6,352 bases of DNA from CAXMST01 sp964196325 (GTDB lineage: Bacteria > Actinomycetota > Thermoleophilia > Solirubrobacterales > 70-9): the NCBI GenBank assembly GCA_964196325.1, contig CAXMST010000044.1, forward strand, positions 1 to 6,352, given 5' to 3'. This document shows positions 5,228-6,352 of this stretch, piece by piece. The position numbers and the translations under genes are program-made. The notes under the pieces were generated by a model. The model saw only the letters and a list, made by a program, of their open reading frames with translations. It was not told where the DNA came from and searched no databases. How positions within the stretch are numbered: the stretch's first letter is position 1; every line of letters begins with the position of its first letter.

Positions 5228-6301
5228 ATGGGCCTCTACGAGACGATCGCCGAGCTGCCAATTGAGATCGACAGCTACGAGCTGGAGAATCTGGATCGCG
5301 TCTTCGCGTCCGGCTTCGAGCGGCCCTCAACCCTGGTCACGATCAAGGGCGGTGGTCTCGAGGGCCGCGGCGAGGACGTCGTCTACGACTCGCTCGACCA
5401 CATCGCCCACCGCGACCTTGGACCGATCCACGACCTCAGTGGGCCGGCCACCCTGGGCGAGCTCTGCGAGCTGATCGGTCGGCTGGACCTGTTCGAGGGG
5501 GCACCCCCGATCCGGGACTTTTCCCGCCGGTACCGGCGCTGGGCCTACGAGAGCGCCGCGCTCGACCTCGCGCTGCTGCAGGCCGACCGCCCACTGTTCG
5601 AGGTGCTTGGGCGTGAACCGCAGCCACTCAATTTCGTCTGCTCGGTCCGGGCCGACCCGATCGAGGAGGTCGGCGCAGGGCGGGCCCTCGACCCGATCCG
5701 CTCACGGCTCGGGCGCTACCCGGGCCTGCGCCTCAAGCTCGACCCGCAGCCGGACTGGACTGACGAGATGCTGGCCTGGTTGGTCCAGAGCGGCGCCGTC
5801 GACTCCCTCGACCTCAAGGGCTGCTACAGCGGCACACCGGTCGACGTGGAGAGCGGCCCCGAGTTCTACGAGCGCATGGCGACGGCCCTTCCGGACGCCT
5901 GGCTCGAGGACCCCGAGCTGAACGAGGAGACCCTGCCGGTGCTCGAGCCCCATCGGGAGCGGATCACCTGGGATGCACCGATCCACTCGATTGCCGACAT
6001 CGAAGCGCTCACCTGGAAGCCGCGGATCGTCAACGTCAAGCCCTCCCGGATCGGCGGGCTCGAGGAGCTTTTCGGCGCCTACGAGTACTGCGAGCGCGAG
6101 GGGATCGGCGCCTACGGGGGGGGCCAGACCGAGCTCTCGATCGGCCGCGACCAGATCCAGTATCTGGCGGCAATGATGCATCCCGGGACTCCCAACGACG
6201 TCGCCCCCCGCGAGTACAACGAAAGCGCGATCCCGGCCGGTCTTCCGAGCAGTCCGCTAGATCTGCAGCCTGCTTCGGCGGGCTTCAGCCTGAACAGTTG
6301 A
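5228..6301 (+). CDS. Enolase-superfamily (mandelate racemase/muconate lactonizing-like) protein of unknown substrate
   Basis: This 357-residue protein has the enolase-superfamily plan: an N-terminal capping region (about 1-125) ending in RWAYESAALDLAL (104-116), then a modified TIM barrel. Candidate barrel residues appear in order: RLK with Lys170 (the usual KxK reads RLK here), DLKG with Asp195, WLEDPEL with Glu227, TWDAPIHS with Asp249, and NVKPSRIGG with Lys271. Asp195, Glu227 and Asp249 would bind Mg2+; Lys170 and Lys271 are the acid/base pair that removes a proton next to a carboxylate, as in dipeptide epimerases and o-succinylbenzoate synthase. The roughly 32-residue gap between Asp195 and Glu227 is longer than in typical members. 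A GGGQTELSIGR segment (297-307) lies near the end of the barrel. I cannot name the reaction, and the neighbours give no clear pathway. ATG 5228 is chosen over an in-frame TTG at 5219 because of the -10 box at 5215-5220. The last codons encode a strong RNA hairpin. Confidence 0.85.
   Translation: MGLYETIAELPIEIDSYELENLDRVFASGFERPSTLVTIKGGGLEGRGEDVVYDSLDHIAHRDLGPIHDLSGPATLGELCELIGRLDLFEGAPPIRDFSRRYRRWAYESAALDLALLQADRPLFEVLGREPQPLNFVCSVRADPIEEVGAGRALDPIRSRLGRYPGLRLKLDPQPDWTDEMLAWLVQSGAVDSLDLKGCYSGTPVDVESGPEFYERMATALPDAWLEDPELNEETLPVLEPHRERITWDAPIHSIADIEALTWKPRIVNVKPSRIGGLEELFGAYEYCEREGIGAYGGGQTELSIGRDQIQYLAAMMHPGTPNDVAPREYNESAIPAGLPSSPLDLQPASAGFSLNS
6267..6284 (+). terminator. UUCG-capped hairpin in the last codons of the enolase-like gene (possible terminator)
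   Basis: AGCCTGC (6267-6273) pairs with GCGGGCT (6278-6284), one pair being G-U, around a TTCG loop closed by C-G, an exceptionally stable tetraloop. It lies 14 bases before the stop codon. It resembles the hairpin half of an intrinsic terminator, but no T-tract follows, as is common for GC-rich actinobacterial terminators. Alternatively it may protect the mRNA 3' end or be incidental. Confidence 0.35.
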
Positions 6302-6305
6302 ACGA

Positions 6306-6350
6306 GCCGTCAGGGCCGCCGCATTCGGCTTGCCTAAGCGGTATGACGGC
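6306..6350. repeat. Inverted repeat at the right edge
   Basis: GCCGTCA (6306-6312) and TGACGGC (6344-6350) are perfect seven-base inverted arms 31 bases apart. Between them a smaller hairpin pairs GCCG (6318-6321) with CGGC (6326-6329) around CATT. It lies just after the enolase-like stop and could be a terminator without a T-tract or part of the control region of the next gene. An ATG at 6343 might open that gene, but only ten bases remain, so this cannot be judged. Confidence 0.3.
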
Positions 6351-6352
6351 CG

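Noticed and set aside
6302..6352. tRNA or small RNA gene at the right edge
   Set aside because: There are paired arms, but no T-loop, D-loop or acceptor pattern, and the window ends too soon.

Overview
The window is a very GC-rich, densely coded stretch of bacterial chromosome. Four complete genes and one gene cut by the left edge fill nearly all of it. Base composition, GTG/TTG start options, TANNNT-type -10 boxes placed for (nearly) leaderless mRNAs, and the protein variants seen suggest an actinobacterial lineage, perhaps Thermoleophilia (Solirubrobacterales/Gaiellales-like). That placement is inference; no rRNA or other marker gene is present. I see no phage, IS, CRISPR or tRNA signal.

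Layout, left to right: (1) bases 1-406, minus strand, the N-terminal 135 codons of a CNNM/HlyC-CorC-type (DUF21) membrane transporter, with the rest lying outside the window; (2) bases 407-635, a divergent intergenic region holding a long three-helix stem-loop (491-547), two smaller hairpins (431-484) and a -10 box for the next gene; (3) 636-2102, plus strand, a fold-type-I PLP Orn/Lys/Arg decarboxylase of the Bacillus SpeA size class; (4) 2099-4198, plus strand, overlapping gene 3 by GTGA, a 699-residue fusion of a guanidino-group deiminase/amidinotransferase-fold domain (residues about 1-290) with an M20-family N-carbamoyl-amino-acid hydrolase domain (about 295-699); (5) 4199-5146, minus strand, a TerC/Alx-family membrane protein whose stop codon directly abuts that of gene 4; (6) 5147-5227, a short divergent promoter region with a perfect 8-bp-arm palindrome; (7) 5228-6301, plus strand, an enolase-superfamily protein of unknown substrate, with a stable UUCG hairpin in its last codons; (8) 6302-6352, a short tail with an inverted repeat.

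The most interesting part is the two-gene operon 636-4198. Its three predicted activities (decarboxylase, guanidine deiminase, carbamoyl/ureido hydrolase) are the ones needed to turn arginine into putrescine, CO2 and ammonia. The order could be arginine -> agmatine -> N-carbamoylputrescine -> putrescine, or arginine -> citrulline -> ornithine -> putrescine. The deiminase and the ureido hydrolase lie on one polypeptide and both active sites look intact, so the fusion would be a two-domain 'dihydrolase'. I do not recognise this architecture as a described enzyme. In the hydrolase half, an Asn that binds substrate carboxylate in ordinary L-carbamoylases appears to be replaced, which would fit a substrate such as N-carbamoylputrescine. 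The substrate assignment is inference; the domains and catalytic residues are read from the sequence.
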